64,000 nt of DNA from Bacillus pumilus. GTDB lineage: Bacteria > Bacillota > Bacilli > Bacillales > Bacillaceae. The stretch covers positions 353,001 through 417,000 of the forward strand of contig NZ_CP101833.1 in the NCBI RefSeq assembly GCF_024498355.1, in the 5' to 3' direction. Shown piece by piece: positions 1 through 9,015 of this stretch. A program made the position numbers and the translations under genes. The notes under the pieces were generated by a model. The model ran no database searches and was not told where the DNA came from. It saw nothing but the letters and a program-made list of their open reading frames with translations. Position 1 is the first letter of the stretch, and each line of letters opens with the position of its first letter.

Positions 1-115
1 CTTGAAGAATGTCATCATCTGTCCAATCAATCACAGGGGGTGTATCGCTTCCAGCGTATACGGTGATTTGGTGATAGGAAATCGATAAGGAATAGGTTTG
101 ATTTAAGTCATTCAT
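1..115 (-). CDS. nin: Nin/ComJ, inhibitor of the competence nuclease NucA (N-terminal part; rest lies outside the window)
   Basis: Reading leftward from an ATG at 115, the first 38 codons include SISYHQITVYAGSDTPP followed by VIDWTDDDI. This closely resembles my memory of the N-terminus of B. subtilis Nin (ComJ), which has SISYHQFTVF...TPPVMDWTDE. Nin binds and inhibits the DNA-entry nuclease NucA, and the two genes are adjacent here as in B. subtilis. An AAAGGAG ribosome-binding site lies 8 bases before the ATG. The gene runs off the left edge, so its length and integrity cannot be judged. Unlike a tight operon, about 200 bases separate it from nucA. Confidence 0.85.
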   Translation of the reverse strand, partial: MNDLNQTYSLSISYHQITVYAGSDTPPVIDWTDDDILQ

Positions 116-194
116 ATAAAAAACTCCTTTATTCATAAATTTATGTTGAAAAGTGAATGTTTGAAAGAATGAACTTTGAAGAGAATGTTAGGCA

Positions 195-218
195 GCAAGA
201 CGATTGTCGCCGTCTTGC
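195..218. other. Perfect 8-bp inverted repeat between nucA and nin
   Basis: GCAAGACG at 195-202 and CGTCTTGC at 211-218 flank an 8-base loop. On the minus strand this hairpin follows the stop codon of the possible chemotaxis-protein tail. It could be that gene's old terminator or a partial terminator between nucA and nin. No strong T-run follows it in either direction, so termination is not assured. Confidence 0.45.
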
Positions 219-235
219 GCTACTGTTTGAGGGGT

Positions 236-304
236 CTAGATGTGAAATTGTGAGACCATTTCTTTTAAGTCTCCTGCTAAATGGGAAAGAGCTTCTAATG
301 TAGA
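236..304 (-). pseudogene. Possible remnant of a methyl-accepting chemotaxis protein (last ~23 codons)
   Basis: Between nucA and nin, on the same strand, an open frame reads STLEALSHLAGDLK then EMVSQFHI and stops at 236-238. This resembles the extreme C-terminus of Bacillus chemotaxis receptors (pattern LSxLAxxLxxxVxxFxI). Only about seven more codons are open upstream before a stop inside the nucA end, so no start or receptor body exists. In B. subtilis the receptor gene tlpC lies next to nucA, so a deletion or rearrangement could have left this tail. The stretch is short and chance resemblance cannot be excluded. Confidence 0.4.
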
Positions 305-318
305 AAAGATGAATGGGA

Positions 319-747
319 CTAATCAATGATAAATTGAATTTTTGTGCCATCAGGATCATCTGATAATTGATGACTTACCCAAGAGCCTGCCCCTCTGTTA
401 TCTGAAGGACGTACATATTTAACAGAAGCTCCTTTGCCCCCTTCTTTACACATCGCCATCGGCCATTCGTCCCGGTCATATCCGCGCTTTGTCGGGATGC
501 CATGAAGTGAGCGGTCTCTCTGCTCATCGCTATTTTTACGATCAATTGTACAAATGGAGGATTGACCTTCCTCAATTGCCTCTTCTATGTGCTTCGCTGT
601 TTCTGGATAACGATCTGATGGAAAGTGAATGGTTTTGTCGTAAGATGAATTCGTCGTCTCTTGTTTACTTTGCTCCAGCTGGATATAGCCTGTTGCTACA
701 CCAATGACAATCAATAAAAGCAAGAGAATGGTTTTAAGAAGTTTCAT
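319..747 (-). CDS. nucA: NucA/ComI-type competence DNA-entry nuclease
   Basis: This 142-residue protein has an N-terminal hydrophobic anchor (about residues 5-21), then a NucA/NucB nuclease domain. Family blocks visible are [37 protein letters not shown] and [11 protein letters not shown], which contain the conserved acidic and histidine/asparagine residues of this DNase family. NucA is membrane-bound and cuts incoming DNA during transformation. The neighbouring inhibitor gene nin favours NucA over the secreted sporulation nuclease NucB. The ribosome-binding site before ATG 747 is weak (AAAGAGAG). A ComK-like box and an extended -10 lie upstream, consistent with competence control. Confidence 0.9.
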   Translation of the reverse strand: MKLLKTILLLLLIVIGVATGYIQLEQSKQETTNSSYDKTIHFPSDRYPETAKHIEEAIEEGQSSICTIDRKNSDEQRDRSLHGIPTKRGYDRDEWPMAMCKEGGKGASVKYVRPSDNRGAGSWVSHQLSDDPDGTKIQFIID

Positions 748-789
748 AGATGCTAGCTCTCTTTCTTTTTTGCGTATTTTGTAAACAGA

Positions 790-798
790 AGTATAGCA
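790..798 (-). promoter_or_regulatory. Extended -10 element for nucA
   Basis: On the minus strand the sequence TGCTATACT (798 to 790) is a TGn-extended -10 about 45 bases before the nucA start. No good -35 hexamer lies 16-18 bases further upstream, as expected for an activator-dependent promoter. The candidate ComK box is 30-70 bases upstream. Confidence 0.5.
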
Positions 799-828
799 GA
801 ATTACTTACCAATTTCTCCTGGTTTTGA

Positions 829-862
829 AAAAACGTCTTTTAAAGTTCGAAAAACGTTTTTT
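829..862 (-). promoter_or_regulatory. ComK K-box (two AT-boxes, 8-bp spacing) upstream of nucA
   Basis: Two exact AAAA-N5-TTTT motifs occur at 829-841 and 850-862, separated by exactly 8 bases. The ComK recognition site is known as two AT-boxes of this form spaced 8, 18 or 31 bases apart. The position just upstream of the extended -10 of nucA fits ComK activation of this competence gene. The site is symmetric, so the strand refers to the presumed target. Confidence 0.75.
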
Positions 863-1013
863 AACCGTTTTCTCTCCCTTCATATTTGTAGAAATTCATA
901 AAAATTTTAATTTTGCTGCTCATAAAATGATTATGCTTATGCAAAACGGCTTTATCACTGCTTTTTGGGCTAATTTCAAGAATTTAACACACAGAAATTT
1001 TAAAAAAATAAAA

Positions 1014-1042
1014 TTGACTAGACCGATATGCTTTAATAATAT
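1014..1042 (+). promoter_or_regulatory. Sigma-A-type promoter for the hydantoinase/ABC operon
   Basis: TTGACT at 1014-1019 and TAATAT at 1037-1042 are separated by 17 bases, with an A/T-rich region upstream. It lies about 70 bases before the first gene of the operon. No terminator or operator dyad was recognised between it and the gene. Confidence 0.7.
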
Positions 1043-1114
1043 GGAGTCAAATATCAAAAAATGTCGTAATTTATCAAAATATGATTCTATTTACATTGCA
1101 GGAGGGAAGTACAA

Positions 1115-3184
1115 ATGGCGGATGTCTCTTATCGGCTCGGAATAGACATAGGCGGAACATTTACTGATTTATCGCTGATGAATGAAGCAACAGGGGAGCT
1201 GATCGAACTCAAAACACCCACAGTGACAGATGACCCAGCCCAGGGAATTATCAATGGGCTACATCTTTTAAAAGAAAGAGATGTCGATTTATCCAACATC
1301 CAATATCTCGTACACGGAATGACAATCGGCCTTAATACATTATTGCAGCGAAAAGGAGCAGATTTAGCCCTTTTTGTGACGGAAGGTTTTCAAGATATTT
1401 TATCACTACAACGTTTACGACTACCCATTCCTTATGACTTCAATTCTCGTTTGCCAGAACCATTGATACCACGAAAGCATGTATATTCAATCTCTGAAAG
1501 GTTGATACACGATGGTACGATCAAAAAACCTCTCCACCTGCAGCCATTAGATGATGCTGTCCAGCAGGTCATATCTAAAAAGCTAGCAGGTATTGTCATT
1601 TCATTTTTACATAGTTATCAAAATCCAGTTCATGAATTACAGGCAAAATCCTATATCAACCATCATTACCCGCAGTTAGAAGTCCTTACTTCATCTGAAT
1701 TATGGCCTCAAATGAGGGAATACGAGCGTACAGTGATGTCTGTTGTCAATTTGTACATTCAACCAAAGGTGAAACAGTATTTACAAACATTGAAAAGCCG
1801 CTTGAAAGAAGAAGGTGTACCAATTTCTCCATACATTACGCAATCAAATGGTGGTTTAATGGATGCAGAAAGTGCAGCAACCTCACCCGTTAAAACCCTT
1901 TTTTCTGGTCCGGCAGCTGGTGTCATTGGTGCAGCAAGAATTGCAGCATCTGCGAACGAATCCAATCTGATCACTTTTGATGTTGGGGGTACAAGTGCGG
2001 ATATCTCGATCATTCAAAATGGCCAGCCTACAATGGCCCAATCAAATCAGCTTTCAGGTTTTCCTATCATTCTTCCATCTGTTGCGATGTATTCAATAGG
2101 AGCAGGTGGAGGTTCTGTTGCGTGGATTGATCAGGGCGGACTTCTAAAAGCAGGACCGGAATCCGTTGGCTCGCAGCCGGGTCCAGCTTCGTATGGAAAG
2201 GGAAAGAAAGCAGCTGTAACCGATGCGTTTCTCATATGCGGTTATCTCAATCAAGAACGTTTTGCCGGAGGACATTTACAATTGCGGCTGTCTGCAGCGA
2301 AAATGGCCTTTAAGCCAATTGCGGATCAGCTCCATAAAACGATTGAACAGGCGGCTGACCAGCTGATTCAAGTAGCTGTAGCCAATATGTACACGGAATT
2401 AAGCAATGTCATGGAGCAGCAAGGGTTTGACCCGAGAGATTTTAGTTTACTGGCGTTTGGCGGCGCAGGACCTGTTGTGGCAAATTTCCTTGCAAGAGAA
2501 ATTCATGCAAAAAATGTGGTCGTTCCTCCAAGTCCTGGCACATTATGTGCGTTAGGTGCTCTCACAGCTGATTTTATTCATGATGCGGTGTTGTCTAAGA
2601 AAATATGTTTACAAGACTATACGATAGATCAATTAAAACAAGATTATGAGATGCTTTCGCGTAAAGCGACTGATTGGTTCAGTCAGCAAAACATTCAACA
2701 TATTAAACAGACGTCTATTCTATTATTGGCCGACGCACGCTATCAAGGGCAGGCATTTGAGATTGAATTGCCATTATCGGCTGATTGGCTGAGGCAAGAA
2801 CAAGACATCCATCAACTCACTGAAGCATTTCACAAACTGCATAAGCGTCAATATGGACATAGGGACGATCAGGCGAACATTGAATTTACGCATTTACGAG
2901 TTCGAGTCATAGGCGAGACGCCGCCCCTGCCTTTCTCTTCTGTTCATGAAAGCAGCGGACAGTCTTTGAAGCCACATGAATTTAGACGTATCTTTATAGA
3001 AGAAAAAGAGTACGAAGCATCTGTTTATAACCGAGATGCTCTGTCAGTAGGTTCTGTCGTAAAAGGACCTGCTATTATCGAGCAGGATGATACGACAACA
3101 TTGGTCCTGCCAAACTGGTTAGGCAGGATTGATCCATCAGGAAACTTAGTAATTTCAAGGGAGGCGGCTTTACATGAGAACTGA
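1115..3184 (+). CDS. hyuA: Hydantoinase/oxoprolinase family subunit A (HyuA-like, ATP-dependent)
   Basis: The 689-residue protein starts with the acetate/sugar-kinase-like phosphate loop LGIDIGGTFTDL (residues 8-19). It has a second nucleotide-binding block, FDVGGTSADISI, near residue 290, and the C-terminal FGGAGP and GALTADF blocks of the HyuA/oxoprolinase-A/acetone-carboxylase family. These enzymes use ATP to open cyclic imides or lactams such as hydantoins or 5-oxoproline together with a B subunit. ATG 1115 is preceded by a strong AGGAGGG site. The stop overlaps hyuB by 11 bases, so translation is probably coupled. The exact substrate cannot be read from sequence; the co-encoded ABC importer suggests an imported nitrogenous compound. 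Confidence 0.88.
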   Translation: MADVSYRLGIDIGGTFTDLSLMNEATGELIELKTPTVTDDPAQGIINGLHLLKERDVDLSNIQYLVHGMTIGLNTLLQRKGADLALFVTEGFQDILSLQRLRLPIPYDFNSRLPEPLIPRKHVYSISERLIHDGTIKKPLHLQPLDDAVQQVISKKLAGIVISFLHSYQNPVHELQAKSYINHHYPQLEVLTSSELWPQMREYERTVMSVVNLYIQPKVKQYLQTLKSRLKEEGVPISPYITQSNGGLMDAESAATSPVKTLFSGPAAGVIGAARIAASANESNLITFDVGGTSADISIIQNGQPTMAQSNQLSGFPIILPSVAMYSIGAGGGSVAWIDQGGLLKAGPESVGSQPGPASYGKGKKAAVTDAFLICGYLNQERFAGGHLQLRLSAAKMAFKPIADQLHKTIEQAADQLIQVAVANMYTELSNVMEQQGFDPRDFSLLAFGGAGPVVANFLAREIHAKNVVVPPSPGTLCALGALTADFIHDAVLSKKICLQDYTIDQLKQDYEMLSRKATDWFSQQNIQHIKQTSILLLADARYQGQAFEIELPLSADWLRQEQDIHQLTEAFHKLHKRQYGHRDDQANIEFTHLRVRVIGETPPLPFSSVHESSGQSLKPHEFRRIFIEEKEYEASVYNRDALSVGSVVKGPAIIEQDDTTTLVLPNWLGRIDPSGNLVISREAALHEN

Positions 3185-5159
3185 TCCAGCAAAGCTTGAG
3201 ATGATGCGCAGTTACTTTAATGCGATCGCATCAGGCATGGGGCATGTCATTGAGCGGACGTCATTTACGACCTTCGTAAAAGAATCTGCTGATTTTGCAA
3301 CAGCATTAGCCACGCCTTCTGGAGATTTCTTTGTTTATCCGAAGACAGTCGGTGTGACGATCTTTCTAGGGCTGAGCCTAAAAAAAGCGATTGAAGAAAG
3401 CGGACCGATGCAGCCAGGAGATATTATCATCACAAATGACCCTTATACGACAGATGGTTTAGCGACTCATCTGCCAGATGTCCATATCATTAAACCCATT
3501 TTTGTAGATGGTGAAATTGTAAGCTATGCCTGGTCTTTTGTTCATGTAAGTGATGTGGGCGGACTTGTGCCTTCGAGTATTTCACCGACTGCGACGGATG
3601 TTCATCAAGAAGGATTAAGAATACCGCCAGTGAAAATTTATGAAGGCGGAAAAGAGAATCAGGTGGTTCGTACCTTTTTAAGAGCCAACAGCCGGACCAG
3701 TCATTTAAATGATGGGGATATCAATGCGATGATTGCCGCAGTCAATACAGCAGATAATCGGTTAAAAGAAATGATTGTGAAATTTGGGAAAAACGAAGTG
3801 AAACAAGGAATGTTTGACCTGCTGAAGCAAGCCGAGGATCGTGCAGGGAAGGTCATTGAAGCAATTCCTGATGGAACGAGCGAATTCGCTGATTATTTGG
3901 ATGATGATATGATCTCGGACGTGCCTATCCGATTAAAAATCAAGCTAACGGTCAAAGGAAAAAAGCTGACGCTTGATTTTTCTGAGTGTGACCCGCAAGT
4001 AAAAACGGCCTTTAACCTTGTCACCAATGGTCAGAAGCATTCCTTCCTATATCAAGGATTGATTAATTACATCATTAGTAAAGATCCATTTATACCGATC
4101 AATGGTGGGATTACATATCCAATCGAAGTGATTTCTCCTAAAGGAACGCTTGTACATCCAGAATATCCGGCTTCTGTCGGTATTCGACATTCGATTACGA
4201 TGAGGCTGTACAATGTCGTGTTAGGCGCCATTGGTAAACTATTACCTGAAGCAGTACCGGCAGCAGGTGCTGGTCAATCTGCCATTGTTGTTCTCTCTGT
4301 TCCTGATGATGATACAGGAGGTAGGAAAATGTCTGTTGTCGAACCGTTAGGCGGAGGCGGCGGTGCTCAAAAAGGGACTGATGGAGTAGATGGTATTGAT
4401 CATTCGTCAGGCTTTTTAAAGAATACACCGATTGAGAGCTTGGAACAGCATATTGATATTCATGTTCACCGATATGAGCTGCTGCCGAACACAGGTGGAG
4501 CGGGAGAAAATAGAGGCGGGCATGCGATCGGTTTGGAATTTGAGATGATCAAGCCTGAATCCATGGTGACAGCACGAGGAATGGAACGGATGAAGTTTCA
4601 ACCTTGGGGATTAATGGGCGGCCGAGCGGGAGCTGTTGGTGAGGTAAAGCTGATCACAGCGAATGGAGAAAAACAAGACCAGCCAAAAATAGATGTTCTG
4701 TGTCTTGAAAAAGGCGATATTGTTCAATTGGTTTCACCAAGTGGAGGAGGCTGGGGGGCCCCATTTGCTAGAAAGAAAGAGAACGTCCTTGAGGAAGTGG
4801 AAGCAGGTCTTTTAAGTGAAGAACGAGCGCTGCAGCAATATGGTGTCAAAGTCTATCTAGACCAAAATGAATGGAAAATTGACGAGGAGCAGACTAGGTG
4901 GCTTCGCGAAAAGATTGATGATGATATTGACGTCGTGTGGGATTTTGGAGAACAAAGAGCAGCTTATGAGAAAGTATGGTCGGACGAAGCAAGCAGCGAA
5001 CTTGCTATTCAGCTGCGTTCATACTCAGCTAATGAACGTACGCACTATAAACATGCGGTTCATACTCATTTCAGTCATAGACATGAACCGTTAACAAAGA
5101 CAGATATTATTCAAGCACTTCGTCAAATGAATGAACAAAAAGGGGGAAATGAATCATGA
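3174..5159 (+). CDS. hyuB: Hydantoinase/oxoprolinase family subunit B (HyuB-like)
   Basis: The 661-residue protein has HyuB blocks: ERTSFTTFVKESADFATAL near residue 25, DIIITNDPYTTDGLATHLPD near 85, the glycine-rich EPLGGGGGAQKGTDG near 395, and SPSGGGWG near 525. It is the partner of the ATP-binding A subunit and forms the catalytic half of an ATP-dependent cyclic amide hydrolase. GGGAGGCGG lies before ATG 3174, within the end of hyuA. The protein is somewhat longer than many HyuB proteins, with about 130 extra C-terminal residues that I do not recognise. The stop overlaps the ATG of the next gene. Confidence 0.87.
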   Translation: MRTDPAKLEMMRSYFNAIASGMGHVIERTSFTTFVKESADFATALATPSGDFFVYPKTVGVTIFLGLSLKKAIEESGPMQPGDIIITNDPYTTDGLATHLPDVHIIKPIFVDGEIVSYAWSFVHVSDVGGLVPSSISPTATDVHQEGLRIPPVKIYEGGKENQVVRTFLRANSRTSHLNDGDINAMIAAVNTADNRLKEMIVKFGKNEVKQGMFDLLKQAEDRAGKVIEAIPDGTSEFADYLDDDMISDVPIRLKIKLTVKGKKLTLDFSECDPQVKTAFNLVTNGQKHSFLYQGLINYIISKDPFIPINGGITYPIEVISPKGTLVHPEYPASVGIRHSITMRLYNVVLGAIGKLLPEAVPAAGAGQSAIVVLSVPDDDTGGRKMSVVEPLGGGGGAQKGTDGVDGIDHSSGFLKNTPIESLEQHIDIHVHRYELLPNTGGAGENRGGHAIGLEFEMIKPESMVTARGMERMKFQPWGLMGGRAGAVGEVKLITANGEKQDQPKIDVLCLEKGDIVQLVSPSGGGWGAPFARKKENVLEEVEAGLLSEERALQQYGVKVYLDQNEWKIDEEQTRWLREKIDDDIDVVWDFGEQRAAYEKVWSDEASSELAIQLRSYSANERTHYKHAVHTHFSHRHEPLTKTDIIQALRQMNEQKGGNES

Positions 5160-6235
5160 AAAGAAGATTAATTGCTATTTTTGCAGGCATCCTATCAATG
5201 GTTCTACTGCTGACTGCTTGCGGTGGACAGGATCAAAGCAAACAGCAGCAGACTGTCATCGTTGGCGTATACGGCGGCGATTGGGAAAAGAATATCAAAC
5301 CAATCCTTGTAAAGTTTGAAAAAGATACGGGAATTAAAGTTCAAACCGTCTCTGGGGCGGATTCTGAATGGTTTACGAAATTAAAAGCATCAAATGGTAA
5401 AAATCCACCGTATGATTTGCTGATTTTACAGCCTGATACGATTCAAAGAGGCATTGCAGCAAACGTTCTTAATCCTATTGACGAAGAACAAGCACCGAAT
5501 GTGAAAAAACTTTATCGTTCTGTTCAAAAGAAGCTCACTGTTGACGGAAAACAATATGCAGCAGGCTTTAGTATGGGGCAGCTAGGGATTGCTTATAGAA
5601 AAGATCTTGTTAAGCAGGAGCCAAACAGCTGGACAGACCTATGGAGCAGTCAGCTTAAAGGGAAGGTGGCTATTTCTTCTCCGACCTATTCAGCCGGCTT
5701 GCAATTTTTCTCTGCACTTGTCCACGCTCAAGGAGGAACAGAATCGAATCCTAAGGATATCGACAAAGCATTTAAAAGCCTAGCACAATTAAAAGGGCAT
5801 GTAGCTGCTTTTCCAGATAACCCAGGGTCTATTCAAACCTTGTTAGAACGTGGTGACATTGCGGCAGTTCCATATTGGGATGGCCGATCATTTGCCCTTG
5901 AAGAAGAAGGGATGGATATTGGTTTCTCCTATCCGAAGGAAGGCGCTGTTGCAGCTGTTGCGAGCTGGGCTTTAACGAAAGGAAGTCAGCATGAGGAAGC
6001 TGCTTACAAACTATTAAACTATTTAAGCGGAAAAGAAGCACAGGAGGCTTTCTCGGAAAAATCTTATTATGGCATGTCAAATTCTGATGTGAAATACGGT
6101 GACAAGATTAAGGGGAAAGTGAAGGTTGGAGAGAATTATTATAGCAAGCTGACTTGGGTAGATTACGAAACAGCGACTTCTGAGCTTGGTAATTGGACAA
6201 ATCGATGGAACGAAGTATTAGGCGGAGGAAAATAG
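5156..6235 (+). CDS. ABC transporter substrate-binding lipoprotein (PotD/PotF type)
   Basis: The 359-residue protein has a lipoprotein signal peptide with lipobox LTAC, giving lipidation at Cys22. The mature part resembles periplasmic-binding proteins of the spermidine/putrescine type: GVYGGDWEKNIKPIL, DLLILQPDTIQRG, PYWDGRSFALEEEGMDIGF. It would capture a ligand outside the membrane for the permeases encoded next. AGGGGG precedes the ATG, which overlaps the hyuB stop. Being translated with hyuAB suggests the ligand is the hydantoinase substrate or a related compound rather than a polyamine; this is inference. Confidence 0.85.
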   Translation: MKRRLIAIFAGILSMVLLLTACGGQDQSKQQQTVIVGVYGGDWEKNIKPILVKFEKDTGIKVQTVSGADSEWFTKLKASNGKNPPYDLLILQPDTIQRGIAANVLNPIDEEQAPNVKKLYRSVQKKLTVDGKQYAAGFSMGQLGIAYRKDLVKQEPNSWTDLWSSQLKGKVAISSPTYSAGLQFFSALVHAQGGTESNPKDIDKAFKSLAQLKGHVAAFPDNPGSIQTLLERGDIAAVPYWDGRSFALEEEGMDIGFSYPKEGAVAAVASWALTKGSQHEEAAYKLLNYLSGKEAQEAFSEKSYYGMSNSDVKYGDKIKGKVKVGENYYSKLTWVDYETATSELGNWTNRWNEVLGGGK

Positions 6236-6243
6236 GTGATCGC

Positions 6244-7335
6244 ATGAGTGGAATCCATTTAGAACACATCAGCCAGCATTTCGGTGAGCAGATTGCTCTT
6301 GAAGATGTCAGTCTTACGGTGAATGAGGGAGAGTTTTTCTCCCTTCTTGGCCCTAGTGGCTGCGGAAAATCAACGCTATTAAACATCATTGGCGGTTTTT
6401 TAGAACCGACAAAAGGAGTCGTCTACATTGGCGATCAGGATGTGACAGCTTTACCGCCTTATCAAAGAAAAACGGGTATGGTCTTTCAAAGCTATGCGCT
6501 TTTCCCTCATCTCACTGTATTTGATAATGTGGCATACGGGTTGAAGGTTCAAAAGAAAAAGAAGGCAGAAGTCAAACAAAAGGTCATGGAGAGTTTATCT
6601 CTTGTTCAATTGGAGGAATATGCGAAACGTATGCCGCACCAATTAAGTGGTGGTCAGCAGCAGCGGGTGGCAATTGCGCGGGCGCTGGCCATTCAGCCGT
6701 CTGTTCTCCTACTTGATGAACCTCTCAGCAACCTAGATGCAAAACTAAGAAAAAATATGCAGACTGAGCTTCGAAATATTCAAAGGAATGTCGGGATTAC
6801 GACCATTCTCGTGACACATGATCAGGAAGAAGCCTTAAGCCTATCTGACCGGATTGGGATTTTAGGTGAGGGAAGAATTCAGCAGATTGGGACGCCTTTA
6901 GAGGTATATCGTCAGCCAAACAATCGCTTTGTCGCTGAATTTATCGGGCAGGTCAATCTATTTGAGGCAGTGTATGATGAAGCTGGTTCCACATTCACAG
7001 TTCCACATTACACCCAGTCAAACGGGCAGCATATTCAGTTAAAGCCTGCGGCGCATAAAGAAAAGAGAGAGAAGTATTTACTCATGCTGCGTCCTGAGAG
7101 AATCAGCATATCTTCTGTCAAAGAGGATTTTCAGCCAAACCATGTCACAGGTGTTTTAGCAGACGTCAGTTATATCGGGCACTCATTACGTTTGGTCGTG
7201 GGGCTTGATAAAGGTGAAATCATAGTACATGCATCAGATGCAGCATTTCCTCAGCTGCCGGAGGTTGGAGAAACTGTCCATATCAATTGGCAGCCTGAAG
7301 ATGTCGTTTTCTTAGATTCGAAGGTGCATACGTGA
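6244..7335 (+). CDS. ABC transporter ATP-binding protein (PotA-like)
   Basis: The 363-residue ATPase has Walker A GPSGCGKST (residues 36-44), Q-loop GMVFQSYALFPH, signature LSGGQQQRVAIARAL, Walker B VLLLDEPLSNLD and the H-loop VTHDQEEA. A C-terminal TOBE-like extension is typical of the PotA/MalK/CysA importer group. I chose ATG 6244 because homologous sequence begins there and GGAGG lies upstream; a longer frame from 6193 would extend into the preceding gene. Its stop overlaps the next start by one base (TGATG). Confidence 0.9.
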   Translation: MSGIHLEHISQHFGEQIALEDVSLTVNEGEFFSLLGPSGCGKSTLLNIIGGFLEPTKGVVYIGDQDVTALPPYQRKTGMVFQSYALFPHLTVFDNVAYGLKVQKKKKAEVKQKVMESLSLVQLEEYAKRMPHQLSGGQQQRVAIARALAIQPSVLLLDEPLSNLDAKLRKNMQTELRNIQRNVGITTILVTHDQEEALSLSDRIGILGEGRIQQIGTPLEVYRQPNNRFVAEFIGQVNLFEAVYDEAGSTFTVPHYTQSNGQHIQLKPAAHKEKREKYLLMLRPERISISSVKEDFQPNHVTGVLADVSYIGHSLRLVVGLDKGEIIVHASDAAFPQLPEVGETVHINWQPEDVVFLDSKVHT

Positions 7336-8204
7336 TGCGAATCAAAAAAAAGAATCAACGATTTCATTGGTTTATGCTGCTGCCAGCCTGTTTGTTTCTT
7401 GTTGTATTTCTTCTGGCTCCACTTGTGATGATGTTCGTTCTCAGTTTTCGTGATGTTGATTCGATGATGAATACATTACAAACGTATAGCTTTTCTCAAT
7501 ATATTCATGTGTTCACCACAGATGCATATGTGAAGGCGATTGGAAGTACAGTGTGGGTGGCCTTGCAGACAACGGTAATTTGTTTATTGATGGCATATCC
7601 TGCAGCGTACGTACTAGTCAAGGCACCTAACCGACGGCTGCGGGCATTTTTCTATATCTTACTTGTATCGCCGCTTTTGACAAGTGTTGTTATTCGGACG
7701 TTTGCCTGGATCGTTCTTCTCTCGCAAAATGGTCTGATTAATGGCATGTTATTAGATTTACATGTGATTGAGCAGCCGTTATCTATGCTCTGGAATATGA
7801 ATGCGGTGATTATTGCTTATGTTCAAGTCATGCTGCCTTTTGCAGTGCTTCCTATCGCAACAAGCTTAACCGATATGGATCGTCATTTAAGACCGGCTTC
7901 TATGAGCCTTGGAGCTGGCCGTATTCGAACCTTTTTTCATGTGACTCTACCACTTACTATTCCAGGTATGATCACTGGAGCGATTATTGTCTTCTCACTA
8001 GCAGCAGGGAGCTATATCACCCCGCTTTTAGTCGGCGGAAGGATGCAGCCGCTGCTGCCGCTGTCTATTTATCAGCAGGTCATGCAGGTCTATAACTTGC
8101 CTCTTGCTGCTGCCATGTCGTTTACTTTGTTGGTGTGTGTGCTTGTGGTGGTCAGTCTATTAAGCTATCTATTGAAGCGTTGGGAGGCGAGGATGCATGC
8201 GTAA
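7335..8204 (+). CDS. ABC transporter permease (PotB-like)
   Basis: The protein of about 289 residues has six likely membrane segments, the first being LPACLFLVVFLLAPLVMMFV. The conserved cytoplasmic coupling helix reads ASMSLGAGRIRTFFHVTLPL, the EAA-type loop that contacts the ATPase. It is the first of two permeases of the type I importer. ATG 7335 overlaps the upstream TGA; a GTG at 7332 adds one residue and is an alternative. Confidence 0.88.
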   Translation: MRIKKKNQRFHWFMLLPACLFLVVFLLAPLVMMFVLSFRDVDSMMNTLQTYSFSQYIHVFTTDAYVKAIGSTVWVALQTTVICLLMAYPAAYVLVKAPNRRLRAFFYILLVSPLLTSVVIRTFAWIVLLSQNGLINGMLLDLHVIEQPLSMLWNMNAVIIAYVQVMLPFAVLPIATSLTDMDRHLRPASMSLGAGRIRTFFHVTLPLTIPGMITGAIIVFSLAAGSYITPLLVGGRMQPLLPLSIYQQVMQVYNLPLAAAMSFTLLVCVLVVVSLLSYLLKRWEARMHA

Positions 8205-9000
8205 AAAGTCAATTGGTGACCGCTTGCTTTCGATCCTGATTTGGACTGCTGGCTCATTGGTTTATCTCTTTTTAACCATACCTGTTCTTGTCATTGTCCT
8301 TTCTGCTTTTAGCCCGAATGCTTTTCCTGAATTCCCGCCGACATCGTTCTCAGTTCGTTGGTTTCATGAGGTCGTGTCAAACCCAGAATGGATGGAATCT
8401 CTGCGTATCAGTGTCATTCTGCTACTCATCGTGACGCCCCTTACTGTTCTTTTAGGAACAATGGCTTCGTATGCTTTAGCGAGGCTTTCCTTTAAGGGAA
8501 AGGAGGCCATCCAAGCTTTTATTTTGTCCCCTCTCATGATTCCTCAGGTGGTGTTAGGGATTGCAATGCTTTATTTGTTTACAGCTATGGGCTTTACGGG
8601 TTCTTTGTGGGCGCTAGTTATTGGTCACGTCATCATTGGTTTTCCATATGTGGTTCGAACGGTAGGTGTCAGTGTCTCGAATCTTGATCCGCGACTTGAG
8701 CTAGCTTCAATGAATCTTGGCGCAGGACCCATTCGCACATTCTTTCGAGTGACACTGCCTTTGATCAAGCCAGGGATCATTGCAGGCGGAGTGTTTTCAG
8801 CTGTGACGTCATTTGGGGAAATATCGATCAGTTTGTTCGTCTCCTCTCCCCAAACCATTACGATTCCAGTGAGGACGTTTAATTACATTGAGCAAACCTT
8901 TGATCCAAGTGTCAATGCGATATCCGTCATATTTATTATCATTTCTATCATTGCGTTGCTCATTATTGAGAAAACGATTGGTCTGTCTAAGGTGATGTAA
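8197..9000 (+). CDS. ABC transporter permease (PotC-like)
   Basis: The 267-residue membrane protein has about six hydrophobic segments and an EAA-type loop, ASMNLGAGPIRTFFRVTLPL, almost identical to that of the upstream permease. It is the second transmembrane subunit of the importer. The start overlaps the preceding gene by 8 bases, with GGGAGG upstream. It is the last gene of the operon and is followed by a strong terminator. Confidence 0.88.
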   Translation: MRKKSIGDRLLSILIWTAGSLVYLFLTIPVLVIVLSAFSPNAFPEFPPTSFSVRWFHEVVSNPEWMESLRISVILLLIVTPLTVLLGTMASYALARLSFKGKEAIQAFILSPLMIPQVVLGIAMLYLFTAMGFTGSLWALVIGHVIIGFPYVVRTVGVSVSNLDPRLELASMNLGAGPIRTFFRVTLPLIKPGIIAGGVFSAVTSFGEISISLFVSSPQTITIPVRTFNYIEQTFDPSVNAISVIFIIISIIALLIIEKTIGLSKVM

Positions 9001-9015
9001 ATATAATGAAGAAAC

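Noticed and set aside
141..359. 72-codon minus-strand frame overlapping the end of nucA
   Set aside because: No ribosome-binding site and no recognisable protein. Another frame of the same stretch gives the chemoreceptor-like tail.
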